Shown here piece after piece: positions 17,297 to 30,368 of a stretch of 64,000 nucleotides of DNA. Both the position numbers and the translations under genes were made by a program. The stretch lies in NCBI RefSeq assembly GCF_900115155.1, contig NZ_FOVM01000010.1, positions 1 through 64,000 on the forward strand, in the 5' to 3' direction. The DNA is from Mycetocola miduiensis (lineage in GTDB: Bacteria > Actinomycetota > Actinomycetes > Actinomycetales > Microbacteriaceae). Numbering within the stretch: position 1 is the first letter of the stretch; each line of letters starts with the position of its first letter. The notes beneath the pieces were generated by a model. It searched no databases. It was given only the letters and a program-made list of their open reading frames with translations, and was not told the origin of the DNA.

Positions 17297-18640
17297 ATGA
17301 CGAACACCTACCTGATTTCCGGCGCAGCTTTACCGGACGGAACACGAACCGACATCGTGCTCAAGGACGGCCTCATCGCTGAACTCGGGACCGGGCTCTC
17401 CGCCGCAGGCGCACAGCGCATCGACGCCGACGGCCTCGTCGCGCTTCCCGGTCTGGTCGACCTGCACACCCACCTGCGTGAACCCGGCTACGAACAGAGC
17501 GAGACGGTACTCACCGGAACCCAGGCCGCCGCCGCCGGCGGATTCACCGCCGTGTTCGCGATGGCGAACACCTCGCCGGTGGCAGACACCGCCGGCGTCG
17601 TCGAACAGGAACTGTCGCTGGGGGAGCAGGCGGGATACGCCACCGTGCAGCCCATCGGCGCTGTCACCGTCGGCCTAGCCGGTGAGCAGCTCGCCGAACT
17701 CGGCGCGATGGCATCCTCCCGCGCAAGGGTGCGGGTGTTCTCCGACGACGGTGCCTGCGTCTGGGACCCGGTGCTCATGCGCCGCGCCCTCGAATACGTG
17801 AAGTCGTTCGACGGGGTCATCGCCCAGCACGCCCAGGAGCCGCGCCTGACCGTCGGCGCGCAGATGAACGAGGGCGCCGTCTCCGGTGAACTCGGCCTAA
17901 CCGGCTGGCCCGCCGTCGCCGAAGAGTCGATCATCGCCCGCGACGTGCTCCTCGCCGAGCACGTCGGCTCGAGCCTCCACATCTGCCACGTCTCCACGGC
18001 GGGCTCGGTCGACGTCCTGCGCTGGGCGAAGGCCCGCGGCATCCGGGTCACCGCCGAGGTCACCCCGCACCACCTACTTCTCGACGAGGAACTCGTCCGG
18101 AGCTTCGACGCCCGATACAAGGTCAACCCGCCGCTGCGCCGCCCGGAAGACGTCCTCGCCCTCCGCGAGGCCCTCGCCGACGGCACCATCGACATCGTCG
18201 CCACCGACCACGCCCCGCACCCGGTCGAGAGCAAAGACTGCGAGTGGGATGCCGCCGCAAACGGCATGGTCGGCCTCGAGTCAGCGCTCAGCGTCGTCCA
18301 CGCATCCGTCGTCGAGTCCGGCCAGCTGGACTGGACCGACATCGCCCGAGTGCTCTCCTCAGAGCCGGCCCGGATCGGACGGATCACCAGCCACGGCCAG
18401 GGCATCGTCGCCGGTGCACCCGGCCAGGTCACCCTGTACGACCCGTCAGCCAGCCGTGAGTTCGGCACCGCCGACCTCACCGGGAAAGGCGTGAACTCGC
18501 CGTTTTTCGGCCGGACGCTTCCTGGCAGGGTGATCGCCACGTTCCACAACGGTTTCGCAACCGTCCTCGACGGCGAACTCCGGCCGACGGAAGACGTCGC
18601 CCGGTTCGCCGCCGAGCAGAGGATGGGCGCCCGTGTCTGA
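17297..18640 (+). CDS. pyrC: Dihydroorotase
   Basis: PyrC cyclises carbamoyl aspartate to dihydroorotate. It is the type I (long) form of 447 aa: DLHTHLREPG (metal ligands H57 and H59), GGFTAVFAMANTSP, HICHVST, and ATDHAPH with the catalytic aspartate. The C-terminal SPFFGRTLPG region is typical. It overlaps the next gene by 8 nt. Confidence 0.96.
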   Translation: MTNTYLISGAALPDGTRTDIVLKDGLIAELGTGLSAAGAQRIDADGLVALPGLVDLHTHLREPGYEQSETVLTGTQAAAAGGFTAVFAMANTSPVADTAGVVEQELSLGEQAGYATVQPIGAVTVGLAGEQLAELGAMASSRARVRVFSDDGACVWDPVLMRRALEYVKSFDGVIAQHAQEPRLTVGAQMNEGAVSGELGLTGWPAVAEESIIARDVLLAEHVGSSLHICHVSTAGSVDVLRWAKARGIRVTAEVTPHHLLLDEELVRSFDARYKVNPPLRRPEDVLALREALADGTIDIVATDHAPHPVESKDCEWDAAANGMVGLESALSVVHASVVESGQLDWTDIARVLSSEPARIGRITSHGQGIVAGAPGQVTLYDPSASREFGTADLTGKGVNSPFFGRTLPGRVIATFHNGFATVLDGELRPTEDVARFAAEQRMGARV

Positions 18641-19175
18641 ACGCCTCCTTCCCGCAGCTCTCGTCCTGGCGTTCCTCGCCCTCCTGCTCCTCGGCATGTG
18701 GCTCGCCTGGCGCGCACGGTCCAGGCGTGATGCCGGGGTGTCCGCCGGACAACCGTTACCGTCGGGCGGCATCCACCCGATCCTCGCCACCGACGTGCTG
18801 TACGTTGCGACGACGAAGGCCGGCCAGCCGCTCGAACGCCTCGCCATCCGCGGTCTCGCTTTCCGGGCCCGCGCCGAACTCACCCTCGCCGACGAGGGCG
18901 TCGTGCTCGCCGTGCCCGGGCAGGAGCCGATCTTCATCGGCGCCGCGCAGCTCGACTCGGCGCAGCCTGCGACCTGGACGATCGACCGCGTGGTCGAGTC
19001 CGACGGGCTGATCGCGCTCTCCTGGCGATCCGGCGATACGGATGTCGACAGTTACCTCCGCGTTATCGACCCGCCCCAGCACACCCGCGTCCTGTCCACC
19101 CTGTCGTCCCTGATCTCAGCGCAGGCCAGCCCAGCGCCCGCAGACTCCACCACTCCCACTGAGAGCGAGAAATAA
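18633..19175 (+). CDS. Membrane-anchored PH-like domain protein of the pyr operon
   Basis: The 180-aa protein has an N-terminal transmembrane helix (about 5-26, [20 protein letters not shown]) followed by a soluble, beta-rich domain resembling bacterial PH-like domains, and a P/S/T-rich tail. A membrane protein at exactly this place between pyrC and carA is conserved in actinobacteria (Rv1382 in M. tuberculosis occupies the same slot). The GTG start lies inside pyrC and the stop overlaps carA (TAATG), so translation is tightly coupled. Function is unknown; a link between pyrimidine supply and the envelope is only a speculation from position. Confidence 0.8.
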   Translation: MSERLLPAALVLAFLALLLLGMWLAWRARSRRDAGVSAGQPLPSGGIHPILATDVLYVATTKAGQPLERLAIRGLAFRARAELTLADEGVVLAVPGQEPIFIGAAQLDSAQPATWTIDRVVESDGLIALSWRSGDTDVDSYLRVIDPPQHTRVLSTLSSLISAQASPAPADSTTPTESEK

Positions 19176-20343
19176 TGAGCAGCTCACCTTTCGGTTCGGC
19201 GACCCCCGCCGTCCTCGTCCTCGAGGACGGAAGCCGCTACGTCGGCCGTGCATACGGCGCCATCGGCAAGACCCTCGGCGAAGCCGTGTTCGCAACCGGC
19301 ATGACCGGCTACCAGGAGACCCTCACCGATCCGTCGTACGCCGGGCAGATCGTTCTGATGACCGCACCCCACATCGGCAACACCGGTGTGAACAATGAAG
19401 ACAAGGAATCGAAGCAGATCTGGGTCGCCGGGTTCGTTGTGCGCGACCCTTCCCGCGTCGTCTCGAACTTCCGCGCAGAGGACAGCCTCGACAACGACCT
19501 CAGCGCGAGCGAGGTCGTCGGCATCAGCAACATCGACACCCGCGCGGTCACCCGCCACATCCGCGATAAGGGCGCCATGCGTGCCGGCATCTTCTCGGGC
19601 GAATTCTTCGACCTCTCGGAGGGCGACCAGCTCGACCAGGTCCGCCAAGGGCAGGAAATGACCGGTCGGAACCTTTCCCACGACGTCTCCACCATCGACC
19701 CGTACGAAGTGCCTGCGACGGGCGACCGCATTGGCCGCGTCGCGGTGCTCGACCTCGGCATCAAGACCTCGACGGTGAAGTACCTGTCCGAACGCGGCTT
19801 CGACGTGCTCGTCCTGCCGCAGAACGTCACAGCCGAACACGTGCTGTCGCTCAACCCGGATGCGCTGTTCTTCTCGAACGGCCCAGGCGACCCAGCGGCA
19901 TCCGACGACCACGTCACCCTGCTGCGGGAGGTCCTCCACGCCGACGTCCCGTTCTTCGGCATCTGCTTCGGCAACCAGCTCCTCGGCCGGGCACTCGGCT
20001 TCGGCACCTACAAACTGCCTTTCGGGCACCGCGGCATCAACCAGCCGGTGCTGGAAAAAGCCACAGGCAGGGTCGAGATCACCTCGCAGAACCACGGTTT
20101 CGCCGTCGACCTGCCGATCGACGGCGAGCACCAGTCGCCTGAGGGCTTCGGCCGGGTCACCGTCAGCCACTACAGCCTCAACGACCAGGTCGTCGAGGGC
20201 CTCGCCTGCCTCGACATCCCCGCCTTCAGCGTTCAGTACCACCCGGAGGCTGCTGCAGGCCCCAACGACGCCAACCACCTCTTCGATCGATTCCGCGACC
20301 TCGTGATCTCAAACAAGGCCAACACAGCAGGAGACAACAACTA

Positions 20344-20344
<1 letters not shown>
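19175..20344 (+). CDS. carA: Carbamoyl-phosphate synthase small chain
   Basis: CarA is the glutaminase subunit that feeds ammonia to CarB. The 389-aa protein has the N-terminal CarA-specific domain ([18 protein letters not shown]) and a class I amidotransferase domain with nucleophile C264 in [11 protein letters not shown] and the H-P-E triad element in [10 protein letters not shown]. Start and stop both overlap neighbours by one base (TAATG). Confidence 0.97.
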
Positions 20345-23633
<3,289 letters not shown>

Positions 23634-23637
<4 letters not shown>

Positions 23638-24476
23638 GCCTCGCCTTTGCGACCCGCCTGGCCGGCGTCTTCGCCGGCCAGGGCCGGCTGTGTGTGGGCA
23701 TCGACCCGCACAGCTGGCTCCTGTCGGAATGGAACCTCCCCGACAGCGCAGAGGGTGCACGGGAATTCGGGTTGCGCGTCGTGGACGCCGCCGACGGGCT
23801 CGCCGGCATCGTCAAGCCACAGGTTGCCTTCTTCGAACGGTTCGGCGCCCGCGGCTTCGACGCGCTCGAACAGGTGATCAGTGACGCCCGCAGCCGCGGC
23901 ATTCTCGTCATCGCCGACGCGAAACGCGGCGATGTCGGATCCAGCGTCGACGCGTACGGGGAAACCTGGCTCGGTGACGGCTCGCCCCTCGAATCGGATG
24001 CAGTCACCCTGAACCCGTTTCAGGGTGTCGGCGCGCTTCACGGGCCGTTCGAACTGGCACATCGGAACGGCAAAGGTGTTTTCGTGCTCGCCGCCACATC
24101 CAACCCGGAGGGTATCGCCGGTCAGAAGGCAAAACTCGCGTCCGGTGCGACCCTGGCCCGGAGTATTCTCGACGACGTGACAACATGGAACGCAGCGCAC
24201 GCGACCGGTCCTCTTGGCGACGTCGGCGTTGTACTCGGGGCGACCCTCGATCTCTCCGGATTCGAACTCGGGGATGCTCCGGTCCCCGCACCGCCCGTGC
24301 TCGCTCCCGGTTTCGGGCACCAGGGGGCATCCGCGTCCGCTTTGAAAACTATTTACGGGAACCTGGCCGACGGCGTTATCGTCTCCGAGTCCCGTGCCCT
24401 CCTTGCGGCGGGCCCAGGCGGTATCCGCCAGGCCGTCGCCGCCCGAGCAGAAGAGGTGAGGCTGGCCAGTGGCTGA
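23634..24476 (+). CDS. pyrF: Orotidine 5'-phosphate decarboxylase (type 2)
   Basis: PyrF decarboxylates OMP to UMP, the end point of the operon. The 280-aa protein is of the larger type 2 family found in Mycobacterium and Myxococcus: [12 protein letters not shown] contains D95, K97 and D100 of the catalytic tetrad, with GIDPH at the N-terminus and APGFGHQGA in the phosphate-binding region. pyrD and pyrE are not in the window. The following GTG overlaps its end. Confidence 0.95.
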
Positions 24477-25398
24477 ACCGACCGACCGAACACCACCAGA
24501 GGTTGACCGCGTCGCGGCATCCCGCGCCGCCGTCGAAGCCCGTCGCGCCCGCGCCGCGTTGAAGAACTCGATCGCCGTTGGCACCGTGACCGCGCTGTCC
24601 GTCCTCGATGACGGACTGGAGCATCCCGACGGTGTCGCCGGACGGATGCGGGTCACCGACTTCCTGCTCAGCGTCCCGGCCATCGGCCGTACCAAACTCA
24701 GCCGCATCCTCGACGACCTCGGCATTTCGCCGTCGAAACGGATCGGTGGCCTCGGGCACAACCAGCGCGTGCGCCTCAGGAACTTCGTCATCGACCGGGA
24801 GGCGCGAAACCGCGGCAGGCGCAAGAGCCGCCTCGTCGTTCTCGCCGGACCGACCGCCGTCGGCAAAGGAACAGTGGCTACCTACATCCGGGAGAACTAT
24901 CGGGACGTCCTGCTCTCGGTCTCGGCGACCACCCGCGCGCCCCGGCCGGGAGAGGTCGAAGGGGTGAACTACTACTTCGTCGACGACACCGAGTTCGACC
25001 GGCTGATCGCCGACCACGAGCTGCTGGAGCACGCGACGGTCCACAACGCGTACCGCTACGGCACTCCACGAGCTCCGATCGACAAAGCACTCAGCGCCGG
25101 GCACAGCGTGCTCCTCGAGATCGACATCCAGGGCGCGATGCAGGTACGTGAGGCAATGCCGGAGGCAACGCTCGTGTTCCTGCTGCCACCCAGCTGGGAC
25201 GAACTCGTCCGCCGCCTGGTCGGCCGGGGCACCGAAGATTCCGAGGAACGCGAACGCCGGCTCAGCACCGCAAAGCACGAATTGGCGGCCCAGAACGAGT
25301 TCGATTACCGGGTCGTGAACCACACCGTGGCCGAAGCTGCCCGGGAGGTCGTAGACTTGATGCAGACTCGCGGCCCGTCAGTCGCCCCCAAGGCATGA
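24469..25398 (+). CDS. gmk: Fusion of mIHF-like DNA-binding domain and guanylate kinase
   Basis: Residues 1-115 match actinobacterial integration host factor (mIHF): [13 protein letters not shown], then the helix-two-turn-helix part [20 protein letters not shown] and [10 protein letters not shown]. Residues about 120-309 are guanylate kinase, with P-loop [10 protein letters not shown] (K133), the GMP-binding [19 protein letters not shown] and the LEIDIQGA motif. In mycobacteria mihF and gmk are adjacent but separate genes; here there is one continuous frame with no internal stop. Gmk converts GMP to GDP. An internal start giving free Gmk cannot be excluded but I see no strong ribosome binding site for one. 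Confidence 0.93.
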   Translation: MAEPTDRTPPEVDRVAASRAAVEARRARAALKNSIAVGTVTALSVLDDGLEHPDGVAGRMRVTDFLLSVPAIGRTKLSRILDDLGISPSKRIGGLGHNQRVRLRNFVIDREARNRGRRKSRLVVLAGPTAVGKGTVATYIRENYRDVLLSVSATTRAPRPGEVEGVNYYFVDDTEFDRLIADHELLEHATVHNAYRYGTPRAPIDKALSAGHSVLLEIDIQGAMQVREAMPEATLVFLLPPSWDELVRRLVGRGTEDSEERERRLSTAKHELAAQNEFDYRVVNHTVAEAAREVVDLMQTRGPSVAPKA

Positions 25399-25462
25399 CT
25401 CGCGGCCGCCGACAGACCTCTATTTCTCCAATCCGCAACACACGAGGAGTGTGACTTCAGTT

Positions 25463-25720
25463 ATGGCTGAAAAGCCCAAGGGAATCATTGACCCGCCCAT
25501 CGACGACCTGCTCTCCAAGGTCGACTCCAAGTACGCTCTGGTGATTTTCGCTTCCAAGCGTGCCCGCCAGATCAACGACTACTACTCCGACCTGCACGAA
25601 GGCAGCCTCTTCGACAACGTCGGCCCGCTCGTCGACTCACACGTCGAAGACAAGCCGCTCTCCGTTGCCCTCCACGAGATCAACGAGGACAAGCTCGTCC
25701 TGCGTCCCATCGTCGAGTAG
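25463..25720 (+). CDS. rpoZ: DNA-directed RNA polymerase omega subunit
   Basis: Omega folds and stabilises beta-prime in RNA polymerase. The 85-aa protein starts [19 protein letters not shown] and includes the conserved [24 protein letters not shown] four codons upstream is in frame but lies one base from the GAGGAG element; the ATG at 25463 is closer to the usual actinobacterial N-terminus although its spacing (13 nt) is long. Its neighbours gmk and coaBC are the standard ones. Confidence 0.92.
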   Translation: MAEKPKGIIDPPIDDLLSKVDSKYALVIFASKRARQINDYYSDLHEGSLFDNVGPLVDSHVEDKPLSVALHEINEDKLVLRPIVE

Positions 25721-25735
25721 CACGTCGTCCTCCCG

Positions 25736-26950
25736 ATGACAGGTTCGCTGAATGTCGTTGTCGGCATAACGGGTGGCATCGCCGCGTACAAAGCGGTCGG
25801 TGTCATCCGTTCTTTTGTGCTCGCAGGACACCGGGTCCAGGTGGTCGCCACCCAGGGTGCTCTGCGGTTCGTCGGCAGGCCTACCCTCGAAGCGATCTCA
25901 CGTAATCCGGTGCACACCGAACTGTACGAAGGCGTCGCCGAGGTACGCCACGTGGCGATCGGGCAGGCAGCGGATCTCATCGTCATCGCCCCGGCGACGG
26001 CGAACACCATCGCCCGTTTGGCTTCCGGCCTCGCCGAAGACCTGCTGGGCAACACGGTGCTGGCGAGCACAGCGCCCGTGGTGATTGCCCCTGCCATGCA
26101 CACCGAGATGTGGCAGAACCCCGCCACCCAGGCCAACATCGCCACACTGCGCTCACGCGGGGTCACCGTCGTCGGGCCGGCAAGCGGCCAGCTCACCGGC
26201 GCCGACACGGGCCCTGGGCGCATGGAAGAACCTGAGACGATCGTCCAGGCAGCACTCGCAGCGGCAGCCCAAGCCCCTGGCGACCTCGACGGCGCCCGCA
26301 TCGTCATCACAGCGGGCGGAACCCGTGAAGCGCTCGACCCGGTGCGTTTCATCGGCAACCGCTCAAGCGGCAAGCAGGGCGTCGCCCTCGCCAGTGCTGC
26401 CCTCCGCCGAGGCGCGACAGTGACGCTCATCGCGTCGCACCTCGACGTGGCCCCACCGGGCGGCGTCACCCTGGTCTCCGCGCCGAGCGCCACCGAGCTC
26501 CAGCAGGCGGTGACGGATGCCGCCGCCGAGGCAGACATCGTCATCATGGCTGCAGCCGTCTCCGACTACCGCCCCGCCGAAGTGCTGGACGCGAAAATCA
26601 AAAAAGAAGACACCGGCACCGAGCTCACGCTGAGACTCGTGCAGAACCCCGACATCCTCGCCGGGCTCGCAGCATCCGCCCGCCCCGGACAAAAAATCGT
26701 CGGCTTCGCTGCGGAAACGACACCGGGCGAGGACGAACTGCTCGAGATCGGACGGGCGAAGCTCGCCCGCAAGGGATGCGACTTCCTCGTCGTCAACCGG
26801 GTCGGCTGGAACGAAGGATTCGCGCTCGACACCAACAGCATCGTGGTGCTCGGGAAGGGCGGCAACGTCGTTCTCGAAGCATCCGGAACCAAGCTCGAGA
26901 TCGCTGACCGCATCCTCGACGCCGTGACCTCTGGCGTTCCGGTTCGCTGA
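25736..26950 (+). CDS. coaBC: Bifunctional phosphopantothenoylcysteine decarboxylase / phosphopantothenate--cysteine ligase
   Basis: CoaBC performs the second and third steps of coenzyme A synthesis. The N-terminal CoaC flavoprotein domain (about 1-185) has GITGGIAAYKAVGVIRSF, the APATANTIARLA loop and the PAMHTEMWQNP motif. The C-terminal CoaB ligase domain starts near 190 with ITAGGTREALDPVRFIGN(R)SSGK and includes AAAVSDYRP and the NP-D-I-L segment. The length of 404 aa is normal. It starts 15 nt after rpoZ. Confidence 0.96.
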   Translation: MTGSLNVVVGITGGIAAYKAVGVIRSFVLAGHRVQVVATQGALRFVGRPTLEAISRNPVHTELYEGVAEVRHVAIGQAADLIVIAPATANTIARLASGLAEDLLGNTVLASTAPVVIAPAMHTEMWQNPATQANIATLRSRGVTVVGPASGQLTGADTGPGRMEEPETIVQAALAAAAQAPGDLDGARIVITAGGTREALDPVRFIGNRSSGKQGVALASAALRRGATVTLIASHLDVAPPGGVTLVSAPSATELQQAVTDAAAEADIVIMAAAVSDYRPAEVLDAKIKKEDTGTELTLRLVQNPDILAGLAASARPGQKIVGFAAETTPGEDELLEIGRAKLARKGCDFLVVNRVGWNEGFALDTNSIVVLGKGGNVVLEASGTKLEIADRILDAVTSGVPVR

Positions 26951-26993
26951 CCACGACCGCTGTCTCCCGAAAAGCCTGCCAGCAACCCGACGA

Positions 26994-27065
26994 TATAGTG
27001 ATGAGGGCTTTCGCAGCAGCATGATGTCGGTGGTCCCATCGATACTGAACTGCGGGCGTCCCTCA
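26994..27065 (+). promoter_or_regulatory. metK leader: -10 box and possible nested RNA stems
   Basis: TATAGT (26994-26999) is a good -10 hexamer for metK. Downstream, three nested complementary pairs can be drawn: TGAGGG/CCCTCA (27002-27007 with 27060-27065), CGCAG/CTGCG (27012-27016 with 27050-27054) and GATG/CATC (27023-27026 with 27037-27040). It does not match any SAM riboswitch class I know. If transcription starts 6-7 nt after the -10 box, the outer pair would be cut in half, so the structured part is tentative. Confidence 0.35.
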
Positions 27066-27099
27066 CCATTGTTTTCGCCCCGTACCTTTTGGAGTTGGT

Positions 27100-28293
27100 A
27101 TGACGCATCTGCGCCTGTTTACCTCGGAATCCGTCACTGAAGGACACCCAGACAAGGTCTGCGACCAGATCTCAGACAGCATTCTGGATGCCATGCTCGA
27201 CCAGGATCCAGACAGTCGCGTCGCCGTCGAAACGCTCGTCACCACCGGGCTCGTCCACGTTGCCGGTGAGGTCACCACCGAGGCATACGTCGAAATCCCG
27301 GCGCTGATCCGCGAACTCGTGACCAACATCGGCTACAACCACTCCGACGTCGGCTTCGACGGCGCCTCCTGCGGGGTCTCGGTTTCGATCGGCCAGCAGT
27401 CCCCGGACATCGCACAGGGCGTCGATGACGCATTCGAGTCTCGGGAGCAGGCCAGTTCGGACGCGCTCGACCACCAGGGTGCAGGGGACCAGGGCATCAT
27501 GTTCGGTTTCGCCACCACGGAAACAAAGCAGCTCATGCCTGTACCCGGCTGGATCGCGCACCGCCTCGCGGAGCGGCTCACCGCCGTCCGCAAGTCGGGT
27601 GAACTCGACTACCTCCGCCCAGACGGCAAGACCCAGGTCACGATCGGCTACGACGGAATCACCCCGAAGAGCGTCGAAACCGTTGTGCTCTCGACCCAGC
27701 ACGAGGACGGCATCGCACTCGACCGCCTGCGCGCAGACGTCGAGGAGCACGTCATCCGGCCCGTCCTCGACGGAGTCGAACTCGACACCTCCGGCGTGAA
27801 CTTCTTGATCAACCCCACCGGCCGTTTCGTCATCGGTGGCCCCGCCGGCGACGCCGGACTCACCGGCCGCAAGATCATCATCGACACCTACGGCGGAGCT
27901 GCGCGCCACGGTGGCGGTGCGTTCAGCGGCAAGGACCCGTCGAAGGTCGACCGTTCGGCCGCCTACGCCATGCGCTGGGTGGCCAAGAACGCCGTGGCCG
28001 CCGGATTCGCCGACAAGCTCGAAGTGCAGGTCGCATACGCGATCGGCAAGGCAGCGCCGGTTGGACTGTACGTCGAAACGTTTGGCACGGCGAAAATCTC
28101 CGAAGACACCATCGTCGACGCTATCCGCGAGGTCTTCGACCTGCGGCCTGCGGCCATTGTGCGCGACCTCGACCTGAAACGCCCCATCTACGCCGCGACC
28201 GCCGCCTACGGGCACTTCGGGCGCGAACTGCCGGACTTCACCTGGGAGCGGCTCGACAAGGTCGCCGACCTGCGAAGCGCCGCGCGGCTCTGA
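27100..28293 (+). CDS. metK: S-adenosylmethionine synthase
   Basis: MetK makes SAM from methionine and ATP. The 397-aa protein contains the methionine-site [12 protein letters not shown], the [13 protein letters not shown] hexapeptide region and the P-loop-like [19 protein letters not shown]. It is preceded by a 149-nt gap with its own -10 box, so it is probably transcribed independently of coaBC. A TGGAG ribosome binding site lies before the ATG. Confidence 0.98.
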   Translation: MTHLRLFTSESVTEGHPDKVCDQISDSILDAMLDQDPDSRVAVETLVTTGLVHVAGEVTTEAYVEIPALIRELVTNIGYNHSDVGFDGASCGVSVSIGQQSPDIAQGVDDAFESREQASSDALDHQGAGDQGIMFGFATTETKQLMPVPGWIAHRLAERLTAVRKSGELDYLRPDGKTQVTIGYDGITPKSVETVVLSTQHEDGIALDRLRADVEEHVIRPVLDGVELDTSGVNFLINPTGRFVIGGPAGDAGLTGRKIIIDTYGGAARHGGGAFSGKDPSKVDRSAAYAMRWVAKNAVAAGFADKLEVQVAYAIGKAAPVGLYVETFGTAKISEDTIVDAIREVFDLRPAAIVRDLDLKRPIYAATAAYGHFGRELPDFTWERLDKVADLRSAARL

Positions 28294-28327
28294 ATCATCT
28301 GGGAGCGGCAGTGAATCAAGGCGTGTT

Positions 28328-30340
28328 ATGACCACGGGCGCCGCAACCGGATGGGCAACACCGGCGCCGGCCAGGCGTGGCACGACCGCCCGGGTTGTCC
28401 TTGATTCCCCGTTGCCACAGCTCGACCACCTCTTCGACTACCGGATCCCCGATGGGCTCGCCGCCGAGGCGATCCCCGGGGTGCGTGTGACCGTGCCCCT
28501 GCGTTCAGCCGGCCGGGTCGCTCGCGGCTACATCGTCGAGACGGTCGACGCGTCCGACGGCTTCGACGGCGAACTGAGCCCGCTCGACTCCGTCGTCTCC
28601 GCCGTCCCGGTCCTTACGCCTGAGGTGTGGGCGCTCGCACGGAAGGCGGCCGACCGGGCTGCTGGCGGTGCCGGCGACATCCTGCGGCTCGCCATCCCAC
28701 CGAGGCAGGTGCGGGTGGAGAAGGTCTGGCAACGCGCCCAGGAGGAGAGCCCCGCGGTGTCGTCGCCGCCGGACGCGCCAGAGATCGACGGCTACGGTTC
28801 TGCACTGGCCGACCTTCTCGCCGGGCATCAGCGAATCGCGCTCGATGTGATTCCGCAGGTCGTTCAGCTTGAATCAGGGACCTGGGTCGGGCGCTGGGCG
28901 GTCACCATCGCCCAGGCTGCCGCGCGAACCGTTGCCGCGGGGGAGACCGCAATCCTCGTCGTTCCCGACTACCGCGACAGCGACCAGTTGTTCGCCGCCC
29001 TCAGCGAGTATCTTCCTCCTGACCGGATCACCCGAGTCGACGCGTCGCAACCGAACGCCGACAGGTACCGGGCATTCCTCGACTGTCTCACCGACATCCC
29101 GAGGGTGATCCTCGGCAACCGATCAGCCGTGTACGCGCCAGCGAAATCCCTGGGCCTTCTCACAATCTTCGACGACGGAGACCCGCTGTACTCCGAACCG
29201 CTCGCCCCGTACGTGCACGCAAGGGATGCAGCGCTCATCCGCCAGCAGCAGTCAGGGGCCGCCCTCGTCCTCGCCGGACACACCCGAAGCGCCGACGCGC
29301 AACGGTTGGTAGACATCGGCTGGCTCGACGCCATCGGACCGGAACGAGCCAAAGCACCCCGCGTCGTCATCACCGCGAAGGCGGACCATGAGGATGCTGT
29401 CGCCGTGACCGCGCGCATCCCGTCGATGGCGTGGCGGCTGGCCAAGGAAGCGATCGCCTCGGGCCCCGTGCTCGTCCAGGTCGCCCGCCCCGGCTACGCT
29501 CCCGTGGTCGCCTGTGGCACGTGCGCCTCGGCCGCGAGGTGCCGCACCTGCGCCGGCCCGCTCAGAATCGCCAGCGCCGGAGCCGCCCCGTCCTGCACGC
29601 TCTGCGGGGCCATCGCCGCCGGCTGGGTGTGCCCGACCTGCGAAGGAACGAAGTTACGACTCGTCACCCGCGGAACCGGTCGCACCGCCGAAGAACTCGG
29701 GCGGGCTTTTCCCGGTGTGCCTGTGCTCATCTCTGACGGTGAACGCCAGGTCACCGCCGTCGAGGGGAAACCGGCTCTCGTCATCGCAACCCGCGGCGCC
29801 GAGCCGGTGGCCGCCGGCGGCTATGCCGCTGTCCTCCTCCTCGACGCAGGCCGGATGCTCGCTGCAGAACATCTCCGCATCGGCGAGGACTGCCTGCGCT
29901 GGTGGTCGAACGCCGCCGCTCTCGCCCGGCCCGGCGCCCCTGTGGTGCTCACCGGTGTCACCGGCGACCTCGCTCGCGCACTCGCCACGTGGACCCAGCC
30001 CGCCTTCGCACACGCAGAACTTCTGGATCGGCGCGCCCTGCGGTTCCCACCCGCCGTCCGGGCGGCATCCGTCTCAGGCGACGCCGCCGCTGTCGCCGAA
30101 GCCCTCGCCGAGGTCCGCGACCTGCCGGGAGCCAGCATTCTCGGGCCGACACCCGCCGATGACGGGGTACGGGCGATCCTCCGGCTCGACTACGGGCAGG
30201 CCGGAGAAGCCGCGCGGCTGCTTCGCGGTGCCGTCGTCAGGAACGCGACGAAGCGGCGCAAGGCACCGCAGGGGAAAGCCGGTTACCGGCCGCCACCTAC
30301 ACTGAAAGTCCGCTTCGACGACCCGGAGATCCTGTCATGA
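28328..30340 (+). CDS. priA: Primosomal protein N' (PriA) with degenerate helicase motifs
   Basis: PriA recognises abandoned forks and reloads the replisome. The N-terminal DNA-binding domain is clear (VVLDSPLPQLDHLFDYRIPD). The eight zinc-binding cysteines are all present (CGTCASAARCRTC and later CTLCG, CPTCEG). But the Walker A loop GxTGSGKT is replaced by a sequence around TIAQAAARTVAAGETAI, and the Walker B DEEH is replaced by FDDGDP. ATP hydrolysis and helicase activity are therefore unlikely. The same loss is known in mycobacterial PriA, so this is a lineage trait and not a broken gene. Length 670 aa. Confidence 0.92.
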   Translation: MTTGAATGWATPAPARRGTTARVVLDSPLPQLDHLFDYRIPDGLAAEAIPGVRVTVPLRSAGRVARGYIVETVDASDGFDGELSPLDSVVSAVPVLTPEVWALARKAADRAAGGAGDILRLAIPPRQVRVEKVWQRAQEESPAVSSPPDAPEIDGYGSALADLLAGHQRIALDVIPQVVQLESGTWVGRWAVTIAQAAARTVAAGETAILVVPDYRDSDQLFAALSEYLPPDRITRVDASQPNADRYRAFLDCLTDIPRVILGNRSAVYAPAKSLGLLTIFDDGDPLYSEPLAPYVHARDAALIRQQQSGAALVLAGHTRSADAQRLVDIGWLDAIGPERAKAPRVVITAKADHEDAVAVTARIPSMAWRLAKEAIASGPVLVQVARPGYAPVVACGTCASAARCRTCAGPLRIASAGAAPSCTLCGAIAAGWVCPTCEGTKLRLVTRGTGRTAEELGRAFPGVPVLISDGERQVTAVEGKPALVIATRGAEPVAAGGYAAVLLLDAGRMLAAEHLRIGEDCLRWWSNAAALARPGAPVVLTGVTGDLARALATWTQPAFAHAELLDRRALRFPPAVRAASVSGDAAAVAEALAEVRDLPGASILGPTPADDGVRAILRLDYGQAGEAARLLRGAVVRNATKRRKAPQGKAGYRPPPTLKVRFDDPEILS

Positions 30341-30368
30341 CCGCCAGCAACACTCGAATCGGATTCGC

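Noticed and set aside
26951-27099. Known SAM riboswitch upstream of metK
   Set aside because: The CAGCAACCC near 26980 recalls SAM-IV, but the conserved core helices are absent and it lies upstream of the likely start site.
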